Source: Lachnospiraceae bacterium
Lineage (GTDB): Bacteria; Bacillota; Clostridia; Lachnospirales; Lachnospiraceae
Reading direction: 5' to 3'
Assembly (NCBI GenBank): GCA_021153325.1
Contig: JAGKTQ010000048.1
Coordinates: forward strand, 1-17,031
DNA: 17,031 nt
Below the pieces are notes generated by a model, which worked only from the letters and a program-made list of their open reading frames with translations, had not been told where the DNA came from and made no database searches. A program made the translations under genes and the position numbers. Positions 6,051 to 14,245 of the stretch are shown here, piece after piece. Within the stretch, counting starts at the first letter, position 1. Each line of letters begins with the position of its first letter.

Positions 6051-7508
6051 ATTGGCAAAAATAAAGGGAAGAAGTAAAATACCTCTTCCCAATCATACAG
6101 TTTATTCTTTATGATGTTAACTGCGAAGAAAACAGTTTACGGAGATGTGTCCTACTGGCGCAGGGTATACCAGACCAGTCTTGAGGATGGTGAAAAGGCA
6201 TATGTTTATCTTTTGGATCAAGCTATGCAGATGGATAAAATAGGGCTGATATCCACCAATCTAGCAGAAAAGATAGCCATGACGGTAACGGAGTCACCTT
6301 ACCGGGTTACGGCAGATGTGATAAGCAGTACCTGTGGACAGAGCATCAGTGCAGGCGGTGTGTGGAATGTGATGCAGCGTCTGGGCGAGCGAATCAGTGA
6401 AGAGGAGGAACATGCGGTAAAACAGATGAATGCAGACCAGTCAGAAGGAACAAGAGAAATTCCGGTGCTTTTTGAAGAAATGGATGGTGTATGGCTTCAT
6501 ATGCAGGATAAGAACCACAAAAAAATGAAGAAGCAGGAAATGAAGGTATTTACCATGTATGAGGGCTGGGATGCAGAAAAAGAGACGCAGAACCGAAGTA
6601 CCCTTGTGGAAAAGACAATGCTTGCAGGAATGGAAAAAAGCAGCGAATTCCATGAAAAGCGAGAGGCATGTATCAGAAAGAAATACAATGGCGATGAGAT
6701 CGGACAGCGGGTACTCAATGGGGATGGAGGTGGCTGGATAAATGAGCCATATGATTCAGAAGTTATCTTCCAGCTTGACCGCTATCATGTATATAAAGAG
6801 ATTACCCGGAAAATCGGCGACAAACAGGCGCAGGAAGAAATCCGCCGGCTATTTGATGAGGAAAAACCGGAAGAAATGCTAGAGTATATCGAAATATATG
6901 CAACAAGTGTGGAAAGTCCGGATGAAAAAGATAAAAGAAGCAAAAATGCCCGGGAATTATATAAATATCTGAATAATAACAAGGAAGGGCTCCTGCCCTA
7001 TGATAAACAGGGAAAGGAAATACCGGCGCCCCAGGAAGGCATCATATACAAGGGAATGGGAGTACAGGAAAGTCAGAATTGCACAGTAATTACCTTGCGT
7101 ATGAAAAACCGGAGGATGCGTTGGTCAGTAAACGGAGCCAATAATCTTGCAAAAGCACTGTACCGCAAGGAAAACAAGGAATTAATCGAAACCATTGACC
7201 GCTACACAGATGGTTTGGTATTTACGATGCAGATGCAGGAAATCGTGGAGACTTTAAGTGCTGCCAAGGCACCGAAAAAGGACGGAAAAGGGAATCCATA
7301 TGCAGACGTAGTAAATGCCCACATGCCACTGCTTGAAGCAATGCAGACAGCATCAAGAAAAGCATTTAAGAGAGCTTTTTGTTAATAGAATTAAATAGAG
7401 CCCTATAGGGTTTATTTGGTGTACAGAAAAATAGGTCAATTATCATTGAGAAAAAACAAAGGGAAAGTTGCCAACGATTACTTGACACAAACTGTATTCT
7501 TGCCAATT
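6050..7508 (+). mobile_element. ISLre2-family insertion sequence remnant
   Basis: AATTGGCAAAAATAAAG (6050-6066) and the reverse complement of 7492-7508 (AATTGGCAAGAATACAG) match at 15 of 17 positions and bracket the transposase. They could be terminal inverted repeats of a roughly 1.46-kb element. The nine bases outside each end do not match, so no target-site duplication is seen. The boundaries are therefore tentative, although the ISLre2 identity of the interior is clear from the protein. Confidence 0.5.
6111..7385 (+). pseudogene. ISLre2-family (UPF0236, PF06782) transposase, N-terminally truncated
   Basis: This 424-residue frame matches ISLre2/UPF0236 transposases: RRVY and YVYLLD near the start, VLFEEMDGVWLHMQ (about 139-152), KEMKV-like QEMKVFTMYEGWD, GDGGGWI (about 204-210), FQLDRYHVYKEI, and the C-terminal MKNRRMRWSVNGANNLAKAL. 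The carboxylates of EMDGVW and GDGG are the likely catalytic acids. Full-length relatives are about 60 residues longer at the N-terminus. Here the frame opens at the equivalent of TTxKTVxGEV, an in-frame stop lies at 6075, and the sequence upstream does not encode the missing part. There is no Shine-Dalgarno before the ATG. The C-terminus looks complete. I infer a dead copy whose 5' end was deleted. Confidence 0.8.
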
Positions 7509-7548
7509 TGTCGACAAAGTGCTAAACTTGTCCTGTTGTGTAATTTTA
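7505..7548 (+). promoter_or_regulatory. Upstream control region of CmpB-like gene, with TTTGTCGACAAA palindrome
   Basis: The 12-bp perfect palindrome TTTGTCGACAAA (7507-7518) contains two overlapping Spo0A-box-like sites with one mismatch (TGTCGAC). A TGTAAT -10 candidate lies at 7539-7544, just before the ribosome site. The block shares AATTTGTCGA at its start, a phased TGTC, and GTGTA plus AATTTTA at its end with 6006-6050, with spacing conserved to about one base. A separate TTGACA at 7482-7487 has no good -10 at 17 bases and may belong to the insertion sequence. Confidence 0.4.
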
Positions 7549-7561
7549 AGGAGGAGTGAAC

Positions 7562-8155
7562 TTGAAGTATGAAATTTATGCATTAGGAATTTTGGTGGCT
7601 GTTATTTCCTTTTTGGGATTTGTAGTAGAGAATATATGGCTGGCAATGACAAAGGGTTATATAAATAATAGGAATATGAATGCACCATTTTTACTAGGTT
7701 ATGGATTACTCATTGTTGTATTTTATCTTATATTGGGAACTCCTAATCGGATGGTGCTTCCGCTAAGCCTGCAAAAGAAATTGAGAAAAAGAGGAAAATA
7801 TATATTATACTTTTTCTGTGCGCTTCTTGCAGTTTGTATTTGCGAGATCGTTCTTGGTGGAGTAGTGGAGAAGCTTTGTGGAATTGAATATTGGAATTAC
7901 CAGAATATTCCATTACATATTACAAAGTATACATCCATTCCGACCAGTATGGCATTTGCAGCAATGATCACCTTTTTCATGGGTGTGTGCTTTGAACCGC
8001 TGATGGGACTGATTTTGCAAATAGACCCGCAGTGGATGCAAATGATCAGTATAACGCTTATGGCTGTCATGGTCATTGATTTCTTTGTAAGCTTTGGAAT
8101 TATGATAAAACGAAAAGATTATTACTTGAAATGGAAGGTGCTCCTAAGAAAATAG
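7562..8155 (+). CDS. CmpB-like membrane protein (PF06541, putative ABC-transporter type IV)
   Basis: The 197-residue protein has about five membrane segments: roughly residues 3-22, 40-60, 78-105, 125-148 and 158-180. The N-terminal FLGFVVENIWLAMTKGYINNRN followed by MNAPFLLGYGL resembles the G-x-x-x-EN and PFLPIYG signature of PF06541. The biochemical role of this family is not established. AAGGAGG (7548-7554) ends 7 bases before a TTG at 7562, which is the ideal distance. An in-frame GTG at 7556 is almost on top of the ribosome site and is less likely. It is a single gene, and its terminator stem overlaps the last codons. Confidence 0.72.
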   Translation: MKYEIYALGILVAVISFLGFVVENIWLAMTKGYINNRNMNAPFLLGYGLLIVVFYLILGTPNRMVLPLSLQKKLRKRGKYILYFFCALLAVCICEIVLGGVVEKLCGIEYWNYQNIPLHITKYTSIPTSMAFAAMITFFMGVCFEPLMGLILQIDPQWMQMISITLMAVMVIDFFVSFGIMIKRKDYYLKWKVLLRK

Positions 8156-8168
8156 GAGCACTTTTTTT
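8138..8168 (+). terminator. Terminator overlapping the end of the CmpB-like gene
   Basis: GTGCTCCTA (8138-8146) and TAGGAGCAC (8153-8161) form a perfect 9-bp stem followed by seven T. The left arm is coding and the stop codon TAG starts the right arm. There is no T run in the reverse direction, so it serves only the plus strand. Confidence 0.9.
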
Positions 8169-8174
8169 GTAAGA

Positions 8175-9104
8175 TCAGTTTCCTTGCATGTGTAACAATA
8201 CCGCCTCGCCCTGATAGCCAGCACCGCCCACGATCTGCACAACAGAATCATTTAATTGGGATTCATCTGCAAAATGTACATGACCGGAAAGAACACATAC
8301 GACCGGGCTGTCTTCTGCTAATATTTTTTCCTGAAAGACAAGTGTATTGGCATCTGGGTAAATCCCTTTTTTATCCGACATGCCAATGGAGACCGGACTC
8401 TTCCATACGGAGGATGCTTTTTTTAATATGGAATCTGTAGAAAATGGCACATGGGCAATGACAATGACCGGTTTTCCTATTGCAAGTGCCTCATCTACAA
8501 TAGGAAGAGCTTCTGCATCTATCTGGTTAGAGCTGTTATCAACAGAGAGGATGACCAGTTCTTCGTATTCTGTAATAGAGGCAGCAGGATTACCATGATT
8601 AAAAGGGTCGAACAAAGGACGATAGGTGGCGCGTCCTTCCGGTGTCATATAATCCCAAGGATAGGTCCAGTCGTGATTGCCTAAAGTATAAACATAAGGC
8701 ATTTGTAAGGAAGAAAGATTTTCACTTAAGAGGTTTAAGTTTGCTTCGGATGGAAAATCAATGATATCTCCACCGAAAAGCATCATATCTACTTCTTGTT
8801 CATTTGCATAATGCATCCATTCTGAGAAACGGACACTGGAAGATACTCCATTGCCATCTTGAAAAAGTTCCATACGTGGTAATGCATTTTGGGTGATCTG
8901 TGAGGATTCAGAACCATCCAGATAGATGACATGCGTGTCAGAAAGATATAAAAAAGTATATTCATTTTCTAATCCCGGTATGGATATTGTTTTTTCACGA
9001 ATAGAAAAAGAACAAGAAGCTGTTTCTTCTCCTGTATCACAACCCATTAAGTATCCTGCTGTAAGCAGAGCATATAATATGGATTTCAAAAAATTTAATT
9101 TCAT
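8175..9104 (-). CDS. Calcineurin-like metallophosphoesterase lipoprotein
   Basis: The 309-residue secreted protein is membrane-anchored through a lipobox: the signal peptide MKLNFLKSILYALLTAGYLM is followed by GC, with C22 lipidated. The metallophosphoesterase fold (PF00149) is complete: SDTHV (D56, H58), GGDIID (D113), GNHD (142-145), AHVPF (H218) and SGHVH (274-277). These residues bind two metals. The enzyme should therefore hydrolyse a phosphoester or pyrophosphate outside the membrane; the substrate is unknown. AGGAG lies 8 bases before the ATG on the minus strand. It is a monocistronic gene, convergent with the CmpB-like gene and divergent from the sugar transport operon. Confidence 0.92.
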   Translation of the reverse strand: MKLNFLKSILYALLTAGYLMGCDTGEETASCSFSIREKTISIPGLENEYTFLYLSDTHVIYLDGSESSQITQNALPRMELFQDGNGVSSSVRFSEWMHYANEQEVDMMLFGGDIIDFPSEANLNLLSENLSSLQMPYVYTLGNHDWTYPWDYMTPEGRATYRPLFDPFNHGNPAASITEYEELVILSVDNSSNQIDAEALPIVDEALAIGKPVIVIAHVPFSTDSILKKASSVWKSPVSIGMSDKKGIYPDANTLVFQEKILAEDSPVVCVLSGHVHFADESQLNDSVVQIVGGAGYQGEAVLLHMQGN

Positions 9105-9324
9105 AAGAAATCTCCTGTTTTGCGATAATCAATATGCATGTTCCTAAATAGGATAGGAATATATATTAAGTGTAAAGTGGGGAAAAGGGTAAGTCAAATT
9201 AAGATTTTTTTAAAATAGCGCGTGTTTCGATGAAAAAACATAAGGCAAGAGAAAAGTATTGGTGAAAATATACAAAAACTGTCGTGAAACTTTTCGTATA
9301 TGTTACAAAATTACAAATATGATA

Positions 9325-9353
9325 TTGCCAAAAGTGTTAAGGAGTGCTATTAT
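9325..9353 (+). promoter_or_regulatory. Sigma-A promoter of the maltodextrin operon
   Basis: TTGCCA (9325-9330, 5 of 6 consensus) is followed by a 17-base spacer and TATTAT (9348-9353, 5 of 6). The predicted start is near 9360, giving a leader of about 84 bases. The operator palindrome at 9356-9387 covers this start. Confidence 0.7.
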
Positions 9354-9355
9354 GA

Positions 9356-9387
9356 AATCGTTATCGGGAACGTTACCGAAAACGATT
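9356..9387 (+). promoter_or_regulatory. 32-bp palindromic operator, probably for the LacI-family regulator
   Basis: AATCGTTATCGG (9356-9367) and CCGAAAACGATT (9376-9387) are inverted copies with 11 of 12 matches. The 8 bases between (GAACGTTA) are themselves nearly symmetric around a central CG. LacI-family proteins bind palindromes with a central CG, and here the site covers the predicted transcription start, the classical place for repression. The regulator is encoded at the end of the same operon (14246-15289). As RNA the same bases could also fold into a hairpin. Confidence 0.65.
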
Positions 9388-9443
9388 CCGAAACAATTCC
9401 CAAATTAACAAGAGGAAAGCAAAAAGAAAAGAGAGGTATGGTT

Positions 9444-10862
9444 ATGAAAAAGAAACTTTTAAGTACACTTCTTTGTGTATCCATGGTTTCTGCAATGCTC
9501 GTAGGATGCGGAAGTGAAGCATCAAGCGATAGCACAGAGACTAAAGAAACAACAGCAGCAGAGTCAACAGCAGATGACACAACTACTGCAGAAACAACAG
9601 CTGATGATACAGCAAGCGCTGAAGGTGGTAAAGTTTACTACTTGAACTTCAAACCTGAAGTTGATGAAGCTTGGCAGGAAATCGCAGCAGCTTATACAGC
9701 AGAAACTGGTGTAGAAGTTAAAGTTGTTACAGCAGCAAGCGGTACATACGAAGAAGTATTAAAATCTGAAATCGCAGGAAGCGATGCTCCTACATTATTC
9801 CAGATTAACGGACCTATCGGTTATCAGACATGGAAAGATTACTGCATGGATTTAACTGACACAGATTTATATGCAAACCTTTCCGACAAGAGCCTTGCAG
9901 TTACAGGTGATGACGGAAAAGCTTATGGTATTCCTTATACAGTAGAAGCTTACGGTATTATTTACAATGATTCCATCATGCAGGCATATTTTGCAATGGA
10001 TGGCGCAGTTGTTACAAGCGTAGATGAAATCAACAACTTCGAAACATTAAAAGCAGTTGTAGAAGATATGCAGTCTAAAGCAGCTGATTTAGGAATCGAT
10101 GGTGTATTCGCTTCTACATCCTTAATGCCAGGTGAAGACTGGAGATGGCAGACACACCTTGCAAACCTTCCTATTTACTTCGAATATCAGGACAAAGGTG
10201 TTAGCGATTTAGATGAAATCGAATTCACATATTCTGAAAACTTCAAAAACATTTTTGACTTATACATCAACAACTCTACTTGCGCACCTGGATTATTAGG
10301 AAGCAAGGACGTATCCTCTTCTATGGCTGAATTTGCATTAGGACAGTGTGCAATGGTTCAGAATGGTAACTGGGGATGGGGACAGATCTCTGGTGTAGAC
10401 GGAAACGTTGTAGCAGAAGAAGATGTTAAATTCCTTCCTATCTACGTTGGTGTAGGCGATGAAGCTAACCAGGGATTATGTACAGGTACAGAAAACTTCT
10501 GGTGTGTAAACTCTCAGGCTTCTGCAGCTGATCAGCAGGCAACACTTGATTTCTGTAACTGGTTAATTTCTTCTGACGCAGGTAAAGATTACATGGTTAA
10601 CACATTAGGAAATGCAGCTCCATTCTCAACATTCTCTGATGATGAAAAACCAAGTGATCCATTAGCACAGGAAATGTACAGATACATGGAAAGCGGAAAA
10701 ACAAGCGTAACATGGAACTTCACATCCTTCCCAAGCCAGGATTTCAAAGATGACTTTGGTGCAGCATTACTTGAGTACTGCAACGGCAACATGACATGGG
10801 ATGATGTAGCTAATACAGTAGTTACAAGATGGGCTGAAGAAAAAGCAGCTATCGCAGAATAA
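9444..10862 (+). CDS. Sugar ABC transporter substrate-binding lipoprotein (MalE-like)
   Basis: This 472-residue extracellular solute-binding protein (family 1) probably captures malto-oligosaccharides for the MalF/MalG permeases encoded next. The signal peptide MKKKLLSTLLCVSMVSAMLV precedes the lipobox cysteine C22. Residues 24-62 are a Ser/Thr/Asp/Glu-rich linker with the repeat TAE-S/T-TADDT, likely a spacer from the membrane. The binding domain follows (VYYLNFKPEVDEAWQEIAAAY onward) with the pattern SEIAGSDAPTLFQING and GKAYGIPYTVEAYGIIYN typical of sugar binders. The ATG at 9444 has GAGAGG 7 bases upstream; an ATG at 9438 is too close. Codon use looks strongly biased, consistent with high expression. 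A terminator after it should reduce permease transcription. The substrate is inferred from malQ. Confidence 0.93.
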   Translation: MKKKLLSTLLCVSMVSAMLVGCGSEASSDSTETKETTAAESTADDTTTAETTADDTASAEGGKVYYLNFKPEVDEAWQEIAAAYTAETGVEVKVVTAASGTYEEVLKSEIAGSDAPTLFQINGPIGYQTWKDYCMDLTDTDLYANLSDKSLAVTGDDGKAYGIPYTVEAYGIIYNDSIMQAYFAMDGAVVTSVDEINNFETLKAVVEDMQSKAADLGIDGVFASTSLMPGEDWRWQTHLANLPIYFEYQDKGVSDLDEIEFTYSENFKNIFDLYINNSTCAPGLLGSKDVSSSMAEFALGQCAMVQNGNWGWGQISGVDGNVVAEEDVKFLPIYVGVGDEANQGLCTGTENFWCVNSQASAADQQATLDFCNWLISSDAGKDYMVNTLGNAAPFSTFSDDEKPSDPLAQEMYRYMESGKTSVTWNFTSFPSQDFKDDFGAALLEYCNGNMTWDDVANTVVTRWAEEKAAIAE

Positions 10863-10884
10863 TATAACTTAGATTTGAAACAGG

Positions 10885-10917
10885 CACTCCGCAGCTTGGT
10901 CTGCGGAGTGTTTTTAA
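10885..10917 (+). terminator. Intra-operon terminator after the binding-protein gene
   Basis: CACTCCGCAG (10885-10894) and CTGCGGAGTG (10901-10910) form a perfect 10-bp GC-rich stem followed by TTTTT. It lies between the binding protein and permease genes. Such hairpins commonly allow partial read-through and protect the upstream mRNA, so that binding protein outnumbers permease. Confidence 0.88.
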
Positions 10918-10968
10918 ATAAGAAAAGTCCGCGGTTTTCTCTTGCGGCACTTTTGGAGGAATAGGCGT

Positions 10969-11814
10969 ATGCAAAAAACTTTAAAAAAATATTTTCTTGT
11001 ATTTACCTTACCAACGTTGGCAGCCTTTGCTTTTGCCTTTATCATACCGTTTGTTCAGGGATTATATTTATCATTCTGTGAATTTACAACAGTAGATAAT
11101 GCAACTTTTGTAGGATTTGACAATTATATTAAGGCATTTGGCAGCGGTCAGGGATTTTTATATTCCTTAGGATTCACAGCAGCCTTTACGGTAGTTTGTG
11201 TAATAACAATTAATTTGATTGCATTTACGATTGCCCTTCTGCTGACAAGAAAAATCAAAGGAACGAATATTTTTAGAACAGTCTTCTTTTTACCAAACTT
11301 AATTGGTGGTATCGTACTTGGTTATACATGGCAGCAGATGATCAATGCAGTACTTTATAAATATGGAACAACGATTGTTTCTAACCCCAAATATGGTTTT
11401 ATCGGTCTTGTTCTTTTGATGAACTGGCAGATGGTCGGATATATGATGATCATTTATATTGCAGGACTTCAGAATGTTCCAACTGACTTGATCGAAGCAG
11501 CACGTATTGACGGTGCAACAAGCTGGCAGACATTGATCAAAGTTAAGATTCCTATGGTTATGTCTTCCATTACAATTTGTATGTTCTTAACACTTTCAAA
11601 CAGCTTTAAACTGTTCGACCAGAACAAGGCGTTAACAAATGGTGCGCCAATGGACAAAACACGAATGCTTGCGTTGAATATTTATGATACATTCTATAGT
11701 AAAACAGGATATGAGGGAGTAGGTCAGGCAAAAGCGGTTGTATTCTTTATTATCGTAGCATTAATTGCTCTCTTACAGTTATCCGCAACAAGAAGTAAGG
11801 AGGTAGAACAATAA
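10969..11814 (+). CDS. Sugar ABC transporter permease, MalF type
   Basis: The 281-residue inner-membrane permease has about six membrane segments. The cytoplasmic EAA loop DLIEAARIDGATSWQTLIKVKIP (near residue 187) docks the import ATPase. The short N-terminus, followed by LPTLAAFAFAFIIPFVQGLYLSF, is typical of the MalF/UgpA/LacF group. The ATG at 10969 has GGAGG 9 bases upstream. A TTG frame start at 10942 would translate the ribosome site itself and is rejected. Its stop overlaps the start of the partner permease (TAATG). No ATPase gene is in the cluster. Confidence 0.93.
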   Translation: MQKTLKKYFLVFTLPTLAAFAFAFIIPFVQGLYLSFCEFTTVDNATFVGFDNYIKAFGSGQGFLYSLGFTAAFTVVCVITINLIAFTIALLLTRKIKGTNIFRTVFFLPNLIGGIVLGYTWQQMINAVLYKYGTTIVSNPKYGFIGLVLLMNWQMVGYMMIIYIAGLQNVPTDLIEAARIDGATSWQTLIKVKIPMVMSSITICMFLTLSNSFKLFDQNKALTNGAPMDKTRMLALNIYDTFYSKTGYEGVGQAKAVVFFIIVALIALLQLSATRSKEVEQ

Positions 11815-12656
11815 TGACAAAGACAAAAAAGACAGCAGATCGCATTATTTTTGTTATTTTACTTATCCTTGCAGTAATAATGTTATACCCACTTTTCTTT
11901 ATTTTAAATAACTCATTAAAAGGAAAGTTCTTTATTAGTAAAGATCCGTTTTCTTTACCGAATGCGGAAACCTTTGTAGGAATTAAAAACTATATCACAG
12001 GAATTGAAAAAACAGGAATCATTAGTGCCGCTGGATGGTCAGTATTTATTACTGTTGTATCCGTTGCCTTGATTATTCTTTTCACTTCCATGACAGCTTA
12101 TTATATATCAAGAGTGAAATCAAAAGTAACTACGGTACTTTATTATATGTTTGTATTCTCAATGATCGTACCATTCCAGATGGTAATGTTCACAATGTCT
12201 TCACTTGCTGATAAATTTGGGTTGAAAAATCCAATTGGTATGTGTATTCTATATTTGGGATTTGGTGCCGGATTGTCAGTATTTATGTTTGCAGGTTTCG
12301 TAAAATCTATTCCGCTTGAAATAGAAGAAGCAGCAATGATTGACGGATGTAATCCATTGCAGACTTACTTCGGAGTAGTGTTCCCAATCTTGAAACCAAC
12401 AGCAATTACAGTTGCTATCTTAAATGCAATGTGGATTTGGAATGACTTCTTGCTTCCTTACCTGGTAATTGGTATTAGTACAAAGTACAAAACAATCCCT
12501 GTAGTAATACAGATGTTGGTAGGTTCAAACGGTAATAAAGATATGGGTGCGTTGATGGCAATGCTCGTTGTATCCATAATCCCGATTGTTATTTTCTATC
12601 TGACTTGTCAGAAATATATTATTGAAGGTGTTGTTGCAGGTGCGGTAAAGGGCTAA
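11814..12656 (+). CDS. Sugar ABC transporter permease, MalG type
   Basis: The 280-residue permease has about six membrane segments and the EAA loop LEIEEAAMIDGCNPLQTYFGVVFPILKP (about 168-195). It pairs with the preceding MalF-type subunit to form the channel. The ATG shares one base with the upstream stop and AGGAGG lies about 10 bases upstream, so translation is coupled. The stop codon lies in the loop of a hairpin (12644-12668). Confidence 0.93.
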   Translation: MTKTKKTADRIIFVILLILAVIMLYPLFFILNNSLKGKFFISKDPFSLPNAETFVGIKNYITGIEKTGIISAAGWSVFITVVSVALIILFTSMTAYYISRVKSKVTTVLYYMFVFSMIVPFQMVMFTMSSLADKFGLKNPIGMCILYLGFGAGLSVFMFAGFVKSIPLEIEEAAMIDGCNPLQTYFGVVFPILKPTAITVAILNAMWIWNDFLLPYLVIGISTKYKTIPVVIQMLVGSNGNKDMGALMAMLVVSIIPIVIFYLTCQKYIIEGVVAGAVKG

Positions 12657-12668
12657 AAGCCTTTTACC
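12644..12668 (+). other. Hairpin over the MalG-type stop codon
   Basis: GGTAAAGGGC (12644-12653) pairs with GCCTTTTACC (12659-12668) with one G-U pair and a 5-base loop that contains the TAA stop. No T run follows, so it is not a full terminator. It may mark an mRNA processing or stability point before malQ. Confidence 0.55.
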
Positions 12669-12709
12669 CCCTTATCGCTTAACAGCAAACAAGAGGAACG
12701 GAGGAAATT

Positions 12710-14221
12710 ATGAGAAAAAGCGGTATTCTGTTACCCATTTCAAGTATTCCGTCAAAATACGGAATCGGTACTTTTTCAAAACAGGCGTATCAATTTGTAG
12801 ATTTTCTGGAGAGAGCAGGTCAGCAGCTTTGGCAGATTTTGCCACTTGGACCAACAGGTTATGGTGACTCTCCATATCAGTCTTTTTCCACTTTTGCAGG
12901 AAATCCATATTATATTGATTTAGAAACATTGATCAATGAGGGACTTTTAAAAAGATCCGATTGCTCAAAGTATGATTTCGGTGACAATGAAAATTATGTG
13001 GATTATGAAAAAATTTATAATTCAAGATTCGCAGTGTTAAGAAAAGCATACGAAAACAGCAACATTGCAGAAGATCCAGACTTTATAAAATTTACAGAAG
13101 AAAATGCATATTGGTTGGAAGACTATGCATTATTTATGGCAATTAAAAATGCTCATGATGGAAAGAGCTTTTTGGAATGGGAAGATGATATTAAACTCCG
13201 TAAGCCGGAAGCTTTGGAAGAAGAAAGAAGAAAGAATGCCGATGAAGTTCTCTTTTTCAAGTTCCAACAGTATGAATTTGCAAAACAATGGAAAGCACTG
13301 AAAAAATATGCCAACGATAAAGGCATTGAAATCATAGGAGATATTCCAATCTATGTAGCACTTGACAGTGCAGATACATGGGCAAATCCAGAATTATTCC
13401 AGTTGGATGAGAATTGTAATCCAATCGGTGTAGCAGGATGTCCTCCAGATGCTTTCTCCGCAACAGGACAGCTTTGGGGAAATCCTTTGTATAGATGGGA
13501 TTATCACAAACAGACTGGCTATGAATGGTGGATGAAGAGAATTTCCTATTGCTATGAGTTATATGATGTAGTTCGTATTGATCATTTCAGAGGCTTTGAT
13601 GAATACTACTTTATCCCATATGGTGATGCGACAGCAGAGTTTGGACATTGGGAACCAGGTCCAGGTTATAGCCTCTTTGAGACTATGAAAGAAAAATTGG
13701 GAGATAAAGCAGTTATTGCAGAGGATTTAGGATTCTTAACAGATACTGTTATTGAATTAGTACAGAAATGTGGATATCCTGGTATGAAAATCTTACAGTT
13801 CGCTTTTGATTCCAGAGAAGAGAGTGATTATCTTCCACACAATTATGTGCGTAACTGTGTTGTTTATACAGGAACTCATGATAACGATACAATACTTGGA
13901 TGGTATAAAACTTTCCCGAAAGAGGACAAAGCTTTTGCTAAGAAATACTTAAATATTTCTTCAGACAAAGAAATCGAATGGGAGTTTATCCGCTCTGCTC
14001 TTGCAAGTGTTGCAGATACTGCAATTATCCCAATGCAGGATTATTTAGGTCTTGGAGCAGAAGCAAGAATCAATATACCATCAACTTTAGGAACAAACTG
14101 GAAGTGGCGTATGGGAGCAAAAGACTGCACAAAGAAGCTTGCAGATAGAATTAATAAATTATGTAAGCTTTACGGCAGAGTGAGCGCAGCTTCAGAAGAG
14201 GAAAAAGAAGCAAACGCGTAG
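12710..14221 (+). CDS. malQ: 4-alpha-glucanotransferase (amylomaltase, GH77)
   Basis: The 503-residue cytoplasmic enzyme moves alpha-1,4-glucan segments between maltodextrins and releases glucose, so that imported oligosaccharides become phosphorylase substrates. The size is normal for the bacterial (about 500-residue) class. The N-terminal RKSGILLPISSIPSKYGIGTFS and PTGYGDSPYQSFSTFAGNPYYID (49-70) are canonical. Catalytic residues are in place: nucleophile D291 in RIDHFRG, acid/base E338 in AEDLG, and D391 in THDND. The GCPPDAFS loop (243-250) is present. GGAGG lies about 6 bases before the ATG. It follows the transporter genes by 53 bases and is followed by the regulator 24 bases later, so it is part of one operon. 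Confidence 0.97.
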   Translation: MRKSGILLPISSIPSKYGIGTFSKQAYQFVDFLERAGQQLWQILPLGPTGYGDSPYQSFSTFAGNPYYIDLETLINEGLLKRSDCSKYDFGDNENYVDYEKIYNSRFAVLRKAYENSNIAEDPDFIKFTEENAYWLEDYALFMAIKNAHDGKSFLEWEDDIKLRKPEALEEERRKNADEVLFFKFQQYEFAKQWKALKKYANDKGIEIIGDIPIYVALDSADTWANPELFQLDENCNPIGVAGCPPDAFSATGQLWGNPLYRWDYHKQTGYEWWMKRISYCYELYDVVRIDHFRGFDEYYFIPYGDATAEFGHWEPGPGYSLFETMKEKLGDKAVIAEDLGFLTDTVIELVQKCGYPGMKILQFAFDSREESDYLPHNYVRNCVVYTGTHDNDTILGWYKTFPKEDKAFAKKYLNISSDKEIEWEFIRSALASVADTAIIPMQDYLGLGAEARINIPSTLGTNWKWRMGAKDCTKKLADRINKLCKLYGRVSAASEEEKEANA

Positions 14222-14245
14222 ATGTAGGACAGCATGGAGGTTCTT

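Larger units (their letters stand above)
9105..9443. other. Divergent intergenic region before the sugar-binding lipoprotein
   Basis: About 340 bases separate the phosphoesterase from the transport operon. The right half holds the operon promoter, a large palindrome over the start site, and an untranslated leader of about 80 bases. A small inverted repeat TTCCTA/TAGGAA (9141-9146, 9154-9159) lies in the expected phosphoesterase promoter region. No gene is supported: the frame that is open upstream of 9444 lacks a ribosome site and conserved content. Confidence 0.6.

Noticed and set aside
6066..6090. Hairpin GGGAAGA/TCTTCCC before the transposase.
   Set aside because: The stem is only 7 bp with an 11-base loop and the following sequence is not a T run, so I do not call a terminator.
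7393..7412. Palindrome CCCTATAGGG after the transposase as a terminator.
   Set aside because: It has no loop, so only a very short stem can form, and the T content after it is weak.
9300..9443. Extension of the binding-protein gene to an upstream start.
   Set aside because: It would translate through the promoter and operator, and the signal peptide with lipobox starts at 9444 behind a ribosome site.
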